Source: Myxococcus stipitatus
GTDB lineage: Bacteria; Myxococcota; Myxococcia; Myxococcales; Myxococcaceae
Reading direction: 5' to 3'
Length of the DNA: 64,000 nucleotides
Assembly (NCBI RefSeq): GCF_021412625.1
Contig: NZ_JAKCFI010000008.1
Location: 372,001-436,000 of the forward strand
Shown piece after piece: positions 9,201-15,683 of the stretch; positions within the stretch are counted from its first letter, which is position 1; each line of letters starts with the position of its first letter. The notes beneath the pieces are model-generated. The model saw nothing but the letters and a program-made list of their open reading frames with translations, was not told the origin of the DNA and did not search any database. Both the position numbers and the translations under genes were made by a program.

Positions 9201-9698
9201 ACCGAGCCGTGCCGCGACAGCCGCAGCGGACATCCCGTCTTCGAGGTGGAGCTTGCGCACCACGGTGCGCGGAAGCAGGAACTCGCGCGCGAACAAATCC
9301 ATCTGTACTTCGCGCCGCTGTCGACGGCCGTAGTCCACCACGCGCTCGACGCCTACCGGCGAGGGCTCCGCCGAGCGCGCGGGGTCAATCTCCCGGACCG
9401 GTTCCGTGTCAGGGTCATCCCCGAGCTCCACATGGCCCAGCTCATGAGCCACCAAGAACGCTCGCATGAAGGGCGTCCCGACGTTCTCATGGAGAATGAG
9501 ACCTTCGCTGGGGATAAGCGTGGCACGCGCCCCATTCAGCAAGGCGGCCCCGGCGGCCGTGGGCTCGACGTCGAGCCCCCGGCGCCTGGCTTCCGCCACC
9601 GCAAACTCGTAGGGATACCAGGGATTGAGTCCTCCAGCGACCGCCTGCGCATGCAGCGCGGCCGCGACCTGCCGCCCCAGTTCGACAGCGTCCATCAT
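6294..9698 (-). CDS. ImmA/IrrE peptidase-UvrD helicase-PD-(D/E)XK-like fusion
   Basis: This 1134-residue multidomain protein starts with an ImmA/IrrE-type zinc peptidase (HELGH at 85-89, third ligand probably in DLFAREF near 135). It continues as a superfamily 1A helicase: Walker A AGPGTGKT (217-224), DEYQD, VGDAKQSIYRFRG, NYRS, MTIHGAKGLEF and YVALSRARDRL. The C-terminal 250 residues resemble AddB/Cas4 nuclease modules, with a first cysteine in YGRCPRRFFYAHVL and a terminal MCPGCPAFFVC cluster suggesting a 4Fe-4S site. The nuclease core RTGHFKS lacks the usual acidic-x-lysine signature, so catalysis is uncertain. Its ATGATG overlaps the stop of the HTH gene. The fusion suggests a stress- or phage-sensing repair/defence enzyme. 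Confidence 0.85.
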   Translation of the reverse strand: MMDAVELGRQVAAALHAQAVAGGLNPWYPYEFAVAEARRRGLDVEPTAAGAALLNGARATLIPSEGLILHENVGTPFMRAFLVAHELGHVELGDDPDTEPVREIDPARSAEPSPVGVERVVDYGRRQRREVQMDLFAREFLLPRTVVRKLHLEDGMSAAAVAARLGAPFDVVAQQFLDALLLPPIPPGHLEEWIERPLNPLQRAAAAHRGAAYLLEAGPGTGKTQTLTGRVEGLLADGVDPRRILLLTFSNKAAREMSERIARGNKAAATAMWIGTFHSFGLDLIHRFHAELGLPKEPRMMDRAEAVELLEQEFPRLGLVRYRNLYDPTQHISDILTAISRAKDEVVDEARYGALAEQMLRDARRPEEREAAERALEVARVYAAYEALKRRSHRIDFGDLVALPVRLLEGNPMIRAHLRGQYDHVLVDEYQDVNRSSVRLLAALRGSGENLWCVGDAKQSIYRFRGASSFNMARFGAEDFAGGSRGRLRRNYRSVEEVVSAFSAFAASMKAGDPDGGLESNRGAGGSRPELRTVDRAEQQTGALAEAIEEMRREGFAYRDQAVLCTGNETLSTLARDLERLGVPVLFLGSLFERPEVKDLLSLLSLLTDRWAMGLVRVACWPEFTMSLADVAAVFDHLRQANAVPGAWLHAPGAIAGVSQAGRAALEELARTLRDFDKAASPWTVLASVLLERTRMAARLASSSDVSDRTRGIAIWQLMNFLRVQPSGSGLPILRLLDRVRRLVRLGDDRDLRQLPAAAHGLDAVRLMTIHGAKGLEFPVVHVPGLNQDTLPRKPPLPPCPPPEGMVEGGHGSAAEVFRAGQAEEQECLFYVALSRARDRLVLYAPTKKSNGHARALSPFLDRLGASLGRRKVSPAPERLLPPETGEVALKVRGRLRFSEQQISLYGRCPRRFFYAHVLRIGGRRTTTAFMQMHEAVRTVYQAVVAGNGPIPEERELERGVMAAFDAHGLAGHGYVDDFKAVALSMLRYFLSVRAGSRSEPPADLLLTFAEDEIIVWPDDVLVRADGIRTFRRIRTGHFKSAETTDVGAAAFLLAIQRVFPGAVVELVHLADQTSRPLSLTTRELQSRQDKLIDFLQGIRQGRFPADPSVRMCPGCPAFFVCGPTPEGILSREF

Positions 9699-10276
9699 CA
9701 GTTGTCGTCCGCCATCAACCCGGCGCGCCTCTCCTCGGGCACGCCCGCATCGATCAACAGGCGCTCGAAGCTCACGGGCGCCGCCACCATCGGCTTGGTG
9801 TTCGACTTGTAGCTCCGATCCAGCTCCGGCGTGTATTGCGGCCTGAGGGTACTGACAAGCAGGTCGGGCGTGCTGTTCAACGCCGCTGCCAGGCGCGTCA
9901 GAAAGCGTCTCGGCACCGAGGCGACGTCCACCCGGCGCTCCCGAAAGGCGGTGATGACCTGCCGCGGCACCTCCAGGCGCTTCGCGAGGTCACGCAGCTC
10001 ATCCAGCGACAGAGCGTCGAATGGGCTCACGGGTTTCGGAGTGGCTCCCCGATGACGGCTCCATCCGGCGTCAATCAACGCCTCATCCTCCGGTGCCAGC
10101 GGTCCCTCGTCCTCACAGACAGGCCGGGAGAGCTCTCGCGACAGGTCAACGAGTTCGGAGGTGAGATCTGGATAGTCGCGCAGGTAGCGCTCGAGCGTTT
10201 CCCGACCCGGGTTGAGCTCCACCGCGAAGGCGTCCAGCACATCGTCGCGTGATGGTCGGGAAGTGTGGGACGTCAT
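9698..10276 (-). CDS. HTH-domain regulator upstream of the ImmA-helicase
   Basis: The 192-residue product has a central SLDELRDLAKRLEVPRQVITAFRERRVDVASVPRRFLTRLAAALN segment (about 88-135) that reads as an XRE/Cro-like helix-turn-helix fold. It is flanked by acidic, poorly conserved ends. HTH proteins are common partners of ImmA/IrrE peptidases, which cleave them to relieve repression. Here the ImmA domain is fused to the helicase made by the next gene. The start ATG overlaps the stop of the sigma-like gene (ATGA, 10273-10276) and its own stop overlaps the helicase start, so expression is tightly coupled. I infer it is the operon's regulator and the peptidase substrate; neither is shown. Confidence 0.6.
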   Translation of the reverse strand: MTSHTSRPSRDDVLDAFAVELNPGRETLERYLRDYPDLTSELVDLSRELSRPVCEDEGPLAPEDEALIDAGWSRHRGATPKPVSPFDALSLDELRDLAKRLEVPRQVITAFRERRVDVASVPRRFLTRLAAALNSTPDLLVSTLRPQYTPELDRSYKSNTKPMVAAPVSFERLLIDAGVPEERRAGLMADDN

Positions 10277-11061
10277 GGCTCGGCTCCTTCGGACAGCATC
10301 GCGCGCAGGCTGGCAAAAGCCTTGTCGCGATACGTCCTGATCGTCTTCTCGGACCTTTTCAGGGTACCAGAAATGGTAATTGCGCCCGGTTCCTTGGAAT
10401 CGATGGGAAAGCCTTGTCGAAGCATCTCTATGACCCTTTTGTGCTCTGTCGGCAAGGCTTCAATCGCAGCATCGAGACGCGACTGGTATGCGGCGGAGGT
10501 ATTCTCCATGGCGGCGAAAAGGTCGAAGCTGCCCGCCGCCCGTTCAACCTCGATTGAAGGCTCGCCCGTTTCCTCATCGAGTTCGAGAGCAACCGAGCGC
10601 TTCTCGTCGCGCCAGGCCGGACGCTTGGCGTCGAGCTTCAGGGTCGCGATCGCGCCATCAAAGCGCACCTCGAAGAAGTCGAGCCGTTCTGAATAGAATT
10701 GCCGGTCGGAGGCAAGCAACTCGACGAACTCGAAGAGCACCTTCTCCCTGATGTTGCTCCTGGTCAGCGACACACCGCTCCCGTCTGCGTTTTCTGCCTT
10801 CGGGAGGCAGCGCAGGACCCGCGCCAACAAGATTCTGTAGAGCTGCTCGGAGGCGGCATCGGGCTCACGTGTCCGACCGGCTCGAACGAAGTAGAGCAGG
10901 CACTCGCTCGGCACATAGCCTGGGTCCTCGCGACGTAAGATTCGAGCCCTGGCCACCAGCTCGTCTCGCGATAGCGCCTCCAGTTCGACCAGTTTGGCCT
11001 GAATCTTCGGAGACCGGGAGTACACTCCCCCTGCCGAGGTTTTCCTGAGCGAAGTTACCAA
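10273..11061 (-). CDS. Sigma-70 region 4-like regulator, first gene of the operon
   Basis: The 262-residue protein ends with ALPTEHKRVIEML (about 203-215) and SEKTIRTYRDKAFASLRAML, the layout of a sigma region 4 helix-turn-helix. The N-terminal half (ALSRDELVARARILRRED...YRILLARVLRCLP) is alpha-helical and loosely like ECF sigma region 2, but core-binding motifs are not obvious. It may be a divergent ECF sigma factor or an HTH protein derived from one. The likely start is TTG at 11061, with GAGGGG six bases upstream; no ATG is available in frame nearby. It heads a six-gene minus-strand operon running to 3768. Confidence 0.55.
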   Translation of the reverse strand: MVTSLRKTSAGGVYSRSPKIQAKLVELEALSRDELVARARILRREDPGYVPSECLLYFVRAGRTREPDAASEQLYRILLARVLRCLPKAENADGSGVSLTRSNIREKVLFEFVELLASDRQFYSERLDFFEVRFDGAIATLKLDAKRPAWRDEKRSVALELDEETGEPSIEVERAAGSFDLFAAMENTSAAYQSRLDAAIEALPTEHKRVIEMLRQGFPIDSKEPGAITISGTLKRSEKTIRTYRDKAFASLRAMLSEGAEP

Positions 11062-11490
11062 CGATTACCCCTCACAACGACGGACAAACCTGAACACCTA
11101 CTCAAAGGTAGGAAAGACGTGAAGTGGTTCAATGGCTAGCTTCTTTTCAAGCCAAAACTTCATTTCGCCCCTGACGTCACCTGACACGTTTCTGGAGCGG
11201 GGTGTGCATCTATGACAGGTCCGCTCGTATTCAAATAAGGGTACACAGGAGCCGCCACACGCAGAATACCACCCAGGTAGTATGCCGCAAGACCTCGCCA
11301 TCCTGACCTTTCTGATGGGGTGCATGGGAAACCAGCCGATGCTCCGCGATGTTCCTGGAAGAAGCGACTCTCCAGATTGGCAGCGCGGAGGGTACTCCTG
11401 ACAGCTCCATGGGATCCCTCAAGCAGGTGCGGGGGAGGCGAGCACGGGGCGTGAGGCAGCGGTCCTGTTCCGGACCTACGCGGCGGCCAC
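11062..11490. other. Intergenic region between the defence operon and the CRISPR array
   Basis: This stretch of about 430 bases is relatively AT-rich at 11085-11175 and holds a short inverted repeat, CCTAC-N6-GTAGG, near 11097-11112. It lies upstream of the sigma-like gene, so it probably contains that operon's promoter reading leftwards. It also adjoins the first CRISPR repeat. No protein-coding gene is convincing. No clear -35/-10 pair could be assigned by eye. Confidence 0.4.
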
Positions 11491-12226
11491 GTACTCAACG
11501 CCTCTCGGCATCACGACCAGCGGAACATCAAGGAGCACAACACCGCCGACTCGGTGGGCATCGGGTGCTCAACGCCTCTCAGCATCACGGCCAGCAGGAC
11601 TCCCTACCCGTAGCTCAGCTGGCGAGAGGACGGGTCTGTGCTCAACGCCTCTCGGCATCGCGGCCTGCGGGACCGTCGTGGGCGCGGTGCTGTACATCAA
11701 GTGGAACTGGTTGTGCTCAACGCCTCTCGGCACCACGGCCAGTGAGTGTCGACGGAATCGAGTCCAAGGGGAATGCGGTCATGGTGTGCTCATCGCCTCT
11801 CGGCATCACGGGTACCCGAACAGCACGTCAAGGACGCGGTGGAGACGCTGGAGACGAAGTGCTCAACGCCTCTCGGCATCACGGTCAACGGGAAACGAGG
11901 TGAACGCGGCAGAACCGGACGCGCTTCTGTTGTGCTCAGCGCTCCTCGGCATCACGGCCAGCATGTCCAAATCAGCACGACGTGAAGATTCCACCTGGTT
12001 ACGAGAAGTGCCCATCGCCTCTCGGCACCCGGCCCCGTACTTACAGGGGCACTTCAAGAGCCAGGAATGATCAGCGCCACGTGGCATCGCAGTTCGCGAA
12101 CTCAAACCTCGATAAATACATCGAGAAAGGGACCTGCTCATCGCCTCGCCCCAAAGAGGTCATCGCGGAGGTCCGGATGCCATACGACGTGTGCTCAACG
12201 TCTCTCGACATCACAGCCCGTCGGAC
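11491..12226. CRISPR. Degenerate type III CRISPR array, about 10 repeats of 36 bp
   Basis: Repeats start at 11491, 11565, 11638, 11713, 11786, 11859, 11932 and 12008. A very degenerate copy lies near 12134 and another starts at 12191. The consensus begins GTGCTCAACGCCTCTCGGCA and continues TCACGGCCAGCGGGAC. Every copy carries substitutions, worst towards the right end, and spacers are 37-40 nt. Read on the minus strand, the repeat can form a GCC-GAGA-GGC tetraloop hairpin and ends in GTTGAGCAC, resembling the ATTGAAAC-type crRNA 5' handle. I therefore favour minus-strand transcription, co-directional with the cas genes. The decay and the absence of cas1/cas2 nearby suggest the array no longer grows locally. 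Confidence 0.93.
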
Positions 12227-12413
12227 CACTCCGCCCCTCTATTCATCTCTCAATGACCCTGTCCCGCCGCGCCTGACACCACTCATTCATCCAATGTGTG
12301 CCCCCTCAATCGGCACACCTTCCGAACGGGCCCGACAAATGCCGGACACGAAGGAAGAGCGGCCTCGTGCCCTCCCCTCGTGCCATCGACCCCAGTCTCC
12401 GACTCCGCCCTCA
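12227..12413. other. Gap between CRISPR array and cas6; possible leader
   Basis: No gene is visible in these 187 bases. If crRNAs are made from the minus strand, as the repeat and spacers suggest, the leader and its promoter should lie here. The sequence at 12230-12330 is somewhat less GC-rich than the surroundings. The repeats nearest to it are the most degenerate, which argues against an active leader. Confidence 0.3.
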
Positions 12414-13097
12414 TCACCCCACGAGCTGGCGACGCTCCACGCGAGGCCCCATCGCCAGAAGCCACGTCGGAGGCACCTCCTGGCGCAGCCCCTGCTCCAC
12501 CCGAGGTTTGACAGCCACACGCGGCATCGTGGGCAGGAACACCCCGCATCCCATGTGGCGCCGTCCACCGAGCCCCTGCGCCTGAAGTCGCAACGAGGAC
12601 TCCCGCGACAACCCGCTCAAGGTGAGCCCGTAGCCAATCACCTTCTTCCCAGCGATGGTGACGACCCGCCGACGCCCCACGCTCATCCGGCCCTCGCAGC
12701 TCATCTCCCCGAGGAACTTGTGGACGGCGCTCCGGAACGAGGCGTCATCGATCGCATGCTTGAACGTGACGACACGCGCGGACAGCGACGCCGGAGCCTC
12801 CAGCGAGAAGACCTTCGGCGCGCCGAGCGTCACCACGCCCTCGGAGATGACGAGCGCCGCGTTCGTCAGCGGCAGGAACAGCGGTACCGCCTCGATGGGA
12901 CACCGGACGCGCATCGAGCCGTGCCCCACCCACAGGGACCGCCCCTCCGCCCTCGTGCCGCGCAGGTTGAACAGCCCCACGTCCCTGCGCTCGTGCAACC
13001 CGGGGAGACGATGCGACAGCGCGGAGAACAACGCGTACCCGTGGTCCAGCGGCACCATCCCGCCTCGCGCGGGAAAGACAAGGTCAATGACTGACAT
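12414..13097 (-). CDS. cas6: Cas6 (Cmx6-like) CRISPR RNA endonuclease
   Basis: The 227-residue product matches the layout of the myxobacterial Cmx6 branch of Cas6. It begins with LVFPARGGMVPLDHGYALFSALSHRLP, where the histidine is a candidate catalytic residue. It ends with the glycine-rich RNA-binding loop LQAQGLGGRRHMGCGVFLP (about 172-190). About 37 residues follow the G-loop, more than is usual. Cas6 cleaves pre-crRNA within the repeat to leave an 8-nt 5' handle. The ATG has GAGG four bases upstream. It lies 87 bp after cmr6 on the same strand and directly faces the array, so it probably processes these repeats for the Cmr complex. Confidence 0.88.
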   Translation of the reverse strand: MSVIDLVFPARGGMVPLDHGYALFSALSHRLPGLHERRDVGLFNLRGTRAEGRSLWVGHGSMRVRCPIEAVPLFLPLTNAALVISEGVVTLGAPKVFSLEAPASLSARVVTFKHAIDDASFRSAVHKFLGEMSCEGRMSVGRRRVVTIAGKKVIGYGLTLSGLSRESSLRLQAQGLGGRRHMGCGVFLPTMPRVAVKPRVEQGLRQEVPPTWLLAMGPRVERRQLVG

Positions 13098-13184
13098 GGT
13101 TCCTCACTTGTGACGTGACGCCATTTCAGGCGACGAAGAGCCCGAGACCCACTCGGCGTCTCGGGACAGCGACTCTCGCGACAC

Positions 13185-14375
13185 TCACCCCGTCACTCCG
13201 CGAATCGACCGCAGGAGCGCCTCCAGCCGGAGCTGCTCATCCCCCTTCCGGAAGTTGAACGTCTTGCTCAACACCCGCTCCACACCTTCAAGCGCCGCCG
13301 CGTCCCGCGTCGCCAGGCGCTCCCCCCACTCCACCTCCAGCTGTTTGAACAGCGGCTTCTGCGTCGTCGAAGCCTTCCGCGCCGTGAGCCAGGCTTGCAG
13401 GTCGACCGCCATCGAAGAAAGTCGGACCTCCCGACGCGCGGCCCGCTCCGCCTCCTTGGCGGACTCCGAGACAGGCGAGGCCTCCTCCTCGGACACCGCC
13501 TTGAACCGGCCATATCCCGCCGCCGTCTTCCCGCCCACGCCCCACGTCTCGAGCGCCTCCTGGAGATAGCGCCGAGCGCGCTGCAGCAGCACCTCACCAT
13601 CCGGTGTCCCCGTTGCGACCTCCAGCACCACGAGGAAGCAGTTGCCGGGAGCCACGGTCAGGAACGCCACCGGGTTCGGATCCCCGAAGTCCGAGGGCCA
13701 CGGGGTCACCTCCTCCTTCGCCGAGTAGTACTCCCGCTGATGGACCGTGAGGACGTCTCGCGCCAGCACCTTGCAAGCGGCCGCGCTGCCGGGAACCCAC
13801 AGCGCGTCATGGAAGATGACCTCCCCCTGCGTGGAGAAGACCCGCTGCTTGTCGACATCGACATCTGGTGCGCCGAAGAGCCGACGATACGCATCCCCCG
13901 GGGGACGGACCGGCCTCCGGTCCCGCCACTCCACACCACGGAAGTCCTCGCGCCCGTCCTCGATGACCTCCGGAGCCGGGCCATACGCCGCCTCCACGTA
14001 GCTCGCGGTGAGCCCCTTGAGCGACGAGCCAGGCAGGACCGGCACGCCCCAGGTGTGGTGCAGCGTCAGCCCGACCTCAGTCGGCGAGGGGTTTCCATAC
14101 CCCAACAACAGCCGGCTCTCCGCACGCACGAAGAACGCCACGCTCCGCGTCCCCTGGAAGGAAGCCCTCCACCGAGCATAGGCCCGGCCATAGCGCTCCG
14201 AGGCACCGAACCCGCACAGGGCCTCGAGCCACGCGTCGCGTGCCTTGGCGCTCTGCTCATTGTTGTCCTTGAGGAGCATCTCCGGAGGCGCCCAGCGGGA
14301 ATACGCGAGCCCGGGGTGGGAGGGCGTCTCGCCATCCTCCGGCCACTCCCTGAGCCTATGGAGCGTTCGCCACAT
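13185..14375 (-). CDS. cmr6: Type III-B RAMP protein Cmr6
   Basis: This 396-residue RAMP-superfamily (Cas7-like) protein has GVPVLPGSSLKGLTASYVE, the Cmr6 signature, followed by the typical FSTQGEVIFHDALWVP and a G-rich WGVGGKTAAGYGRF segment near residue 285. It caps the crRNA 3' end of the Cmr complex. About 100 residues after the RAMP fold form a charged C-terminal extension ending in RSIRGVTG. ATG 14375 has AAGGGG nine bases upstream and overlaps the end of cmr5 by 20 nt. The longer frame from 14486 is noise from the cmr5 region. Confidence 0.9.
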   Translation of the reverse strand: MWRTLHRLREWPEDGETPSHPGLAYSRWAPPEMLLKDNNEQSAKARDAWLEALCGFGASERYGRAYARWRASFQGTRSVAFFVRAESRLLLGYGNPSPTEVGLTLHHTWGVPVLPGSSLKGLTASYVEAAYGPAPEVIEDGREDFRGVEWRDRRPVRPPGDAYRRLFGAPDVDVDKQRVFSTQGEVIFHDALWVPGSAAACKVLARDVLTVHQREYYSAKEEVTPWPSDFGDPNPVAFLTVAPGNCFLVVLEVATGTPDGEVLLQRARRYLQEALETWGVGGKTAAGYGRFKAVSEEEASPVSESAKEAERAARREVRLSSMAVDLQAWLTARKASTTQKPLFKQLEVEWGERLATRDAAALEGVERVLSKTFNFRKGDEQLRLEALLRSIRGVTG

Positions 14376-14766
14376 CGGCGTTCCCCTTCTTCTTCTCGAG
14401 CACGAACGTGGCGCTGACCGCCCTGCGCAACCACACCGCGAGCGCGAGCACCTCGCGGGTGACACGCATGTACTCGCTCGGCTCAAGGACGAAGACGTCG
14501 GGAATCAACGAGACCTTCCCCCCGCTCCCGAGCCCCAGCTCCTTGGAGTCCGACAGCTGGTCGAGCAGGAGCTTCGCCGCCTTGTCGGTCGAATCCCGAT
14601 GCAGGAAGACGAGCGCCGCCGCCAGGCCGTCCCGCAGCACGGCGCTGCCTAGCGAGTTGACCCGAATCCTGTAGTCGTCCTGGAGTTCCTTCGAGACGTT
14701 GTCGACGCATCGATAGGCGAACGCCGCGCGAGACTGGTCCCGCGTCAACTTCTGCTGGGGCTTCAC
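14356..14766 (-). CDS. cmr5: Type III-B small subunit Cmr5 (Cas11)
   Basis: This small alpha-helical protein of 136 residues begins VKPQQKLTRDQSRAAFAYRCV and has LGSAVLRDGLAAALVFLHRD in its middle. Both are hallmarks of Cmr5, which stacks along the crRNA-target duplex in the Cmr complex. GTG at 14766 has AAGGAG eight bases upstream and overlaps the cmr4 stop (GTGA). I prefer it to an ATG at 14796 that would add ten residues inside cmr4. It is co-translated with cmr4 and cmr6. Confidence 0.9.
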   Translation of the reverse strand: MKPQQKLTRDQSRAAFAYRCVDNVSKELQDDYRIRVNSLGSAVLRDGLAAALVFLHRDSTDKAAKLLLDQLSDSKELGLGSGGKVSLIPDVFVLEPSEYMRVTREVLALAVWLRRAVSATFVLEKKKGNADVANAP

Positions 14767-15683
14767 GGACGCGTCTCCTTCGAGCTCTCGGTCCACGTCG
14801 CCACCGCGCAGCGCCCACGCCCCACCGTCGCCTTGCCTCCGAGCTGAAGCACCGAGGCGCCCTGGAACGCGCGGGACATCACCTCCCCCGCCGTCAGCGG
14901 CGCGCTCTTGAAGAAGCTGGGCGCCGCGCCCATCACCCCCAGCAGGAGCGACTCCGCCGGCAGACTCTCCTCCGACCAGAGCTGTCCCGTCGCCACGGTG
15001 CCCGTGTCGTGGCTGATACGGACACGCGTATCCACCTGCGTGGCGGTCTCCATGAGGAAGGACATCGTCTCGTCATCCACCACGACGAAGCGCTCGCCGA
15101 TGAGCTTCTCCTCCTCCGGCAACGCCCGCGCGAGGAGCCGGGCCCACGCCTCCACGAGCGGCTCGACCCGGACCTCCAGGTCGTGGTCCTCCAGGAAGAT
15201 GCGCTTCTTGGACCTCGCGACTGTGACGTTCTCCAGACTGGCCACGTAGGCGAGCGACGTCCCCTCCTGACGCTTGAAGCGCCCCGGCACGCCCTGCACC
15301 CCCGACAGGTCCCTGCGCGCCAGCTCCAGCAGGAGCGGCGACGTCACCAGCGCGAATGTCCCGTGGAAGCTGCGCACGGGCATCGCGAGCAGGCGCGCGT
15401 CCCCCACCACCAGCGCACCCGCGTGGTCATCCTTGCCAGGCTCATCGCCCTGGGCTCCCGCGATGGCGCGCTGAGGCCCGAAGAGCGCCTGCCACTCGGG
15501 CTCTGGGATGCGCCCCTTCCGGGCCTCGCGCAGCACGCCCTTGATGGACGACCCGGGGACATAGGGGATGTTCGTCGCGCGCAGCCGCGCGATAGGGAGG
15601 TCGATGACCCCCACGCTCTGTCCGGTCCCCGCATGCAGCGGCGACAGGGCCTGCAACAGATACGGCCGACTCTCCATGCTCAC
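14763..15683 (-). CDS. cmr4: Type III-B backbone protein Cmr4 (Cas7)
   Basis: The 306-residue RAMP protein shows the Cmr4 features SPLHAGTGQSVGVIDLPIARLRATNIPYVPGSSIKGVLRE at its N-terminus. It also has QLGGKATVGRGRC, the G-rich loop, at the C-terminus. Cmr4 forms the multimeric backbone and cuts target RNA at 6-nt intervals using an aspartate in the thumb-proximal loop; VIDLP contains the candidate (about residue 25-30). GTG 15683 has GGAGG seven bases upstream and overlaps the cmr3 stop (GTGA). The ATG 6 nt downstream is the alternative. Confidence 0.92.
   Translation of the reverse strand: MSMESRPYLLQALSPLHAGTGQSVGVIDLPIARLRATNIPYVPGSSIKGVLREARKGRIPEPEWQALFGPQRAIAGAQGDEPGKDDHAGALVVGDARLLAMPVRSFHGTFALVTSPLLLELARRDLSGVQGVPGRFKRQEGTSLAYVASLENVTVARSKKRIFLEDHDLEVRVEPLVEAWARLLARALPEEEKLIGERFVVVDDETMSFLMETATQVDTRVRISHDTGTVATGQLWSEESLPAESLLLGVMGAAPSFFKSAPLTAGEVMSRAFQGASVLQLGGKATVGRGRCAVATWTESSKETRP

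Noticed and set aside
8427-9812. Long plus-strand open frame of 461 codons
   Set aside because: It lies antisense to the UvrD-like helicase gene, which has complete motifs. Long antisense frames are expected in GC-rich DNA.
11601-11640. Possible tRNA gene at TAGCTCAGCTGG
   Set aside because: Only a 5'-half-like block exists, with no T-arm or acceptor partner, and it is bounded by CRISPR repeats, so it is a spacer.
11349-12070. Open frames of 130-184 codons across the array
   Set aside because: They are created by the repeats (recurrent TPLGITA or QRLSASRPA peptides) and are not proteins.
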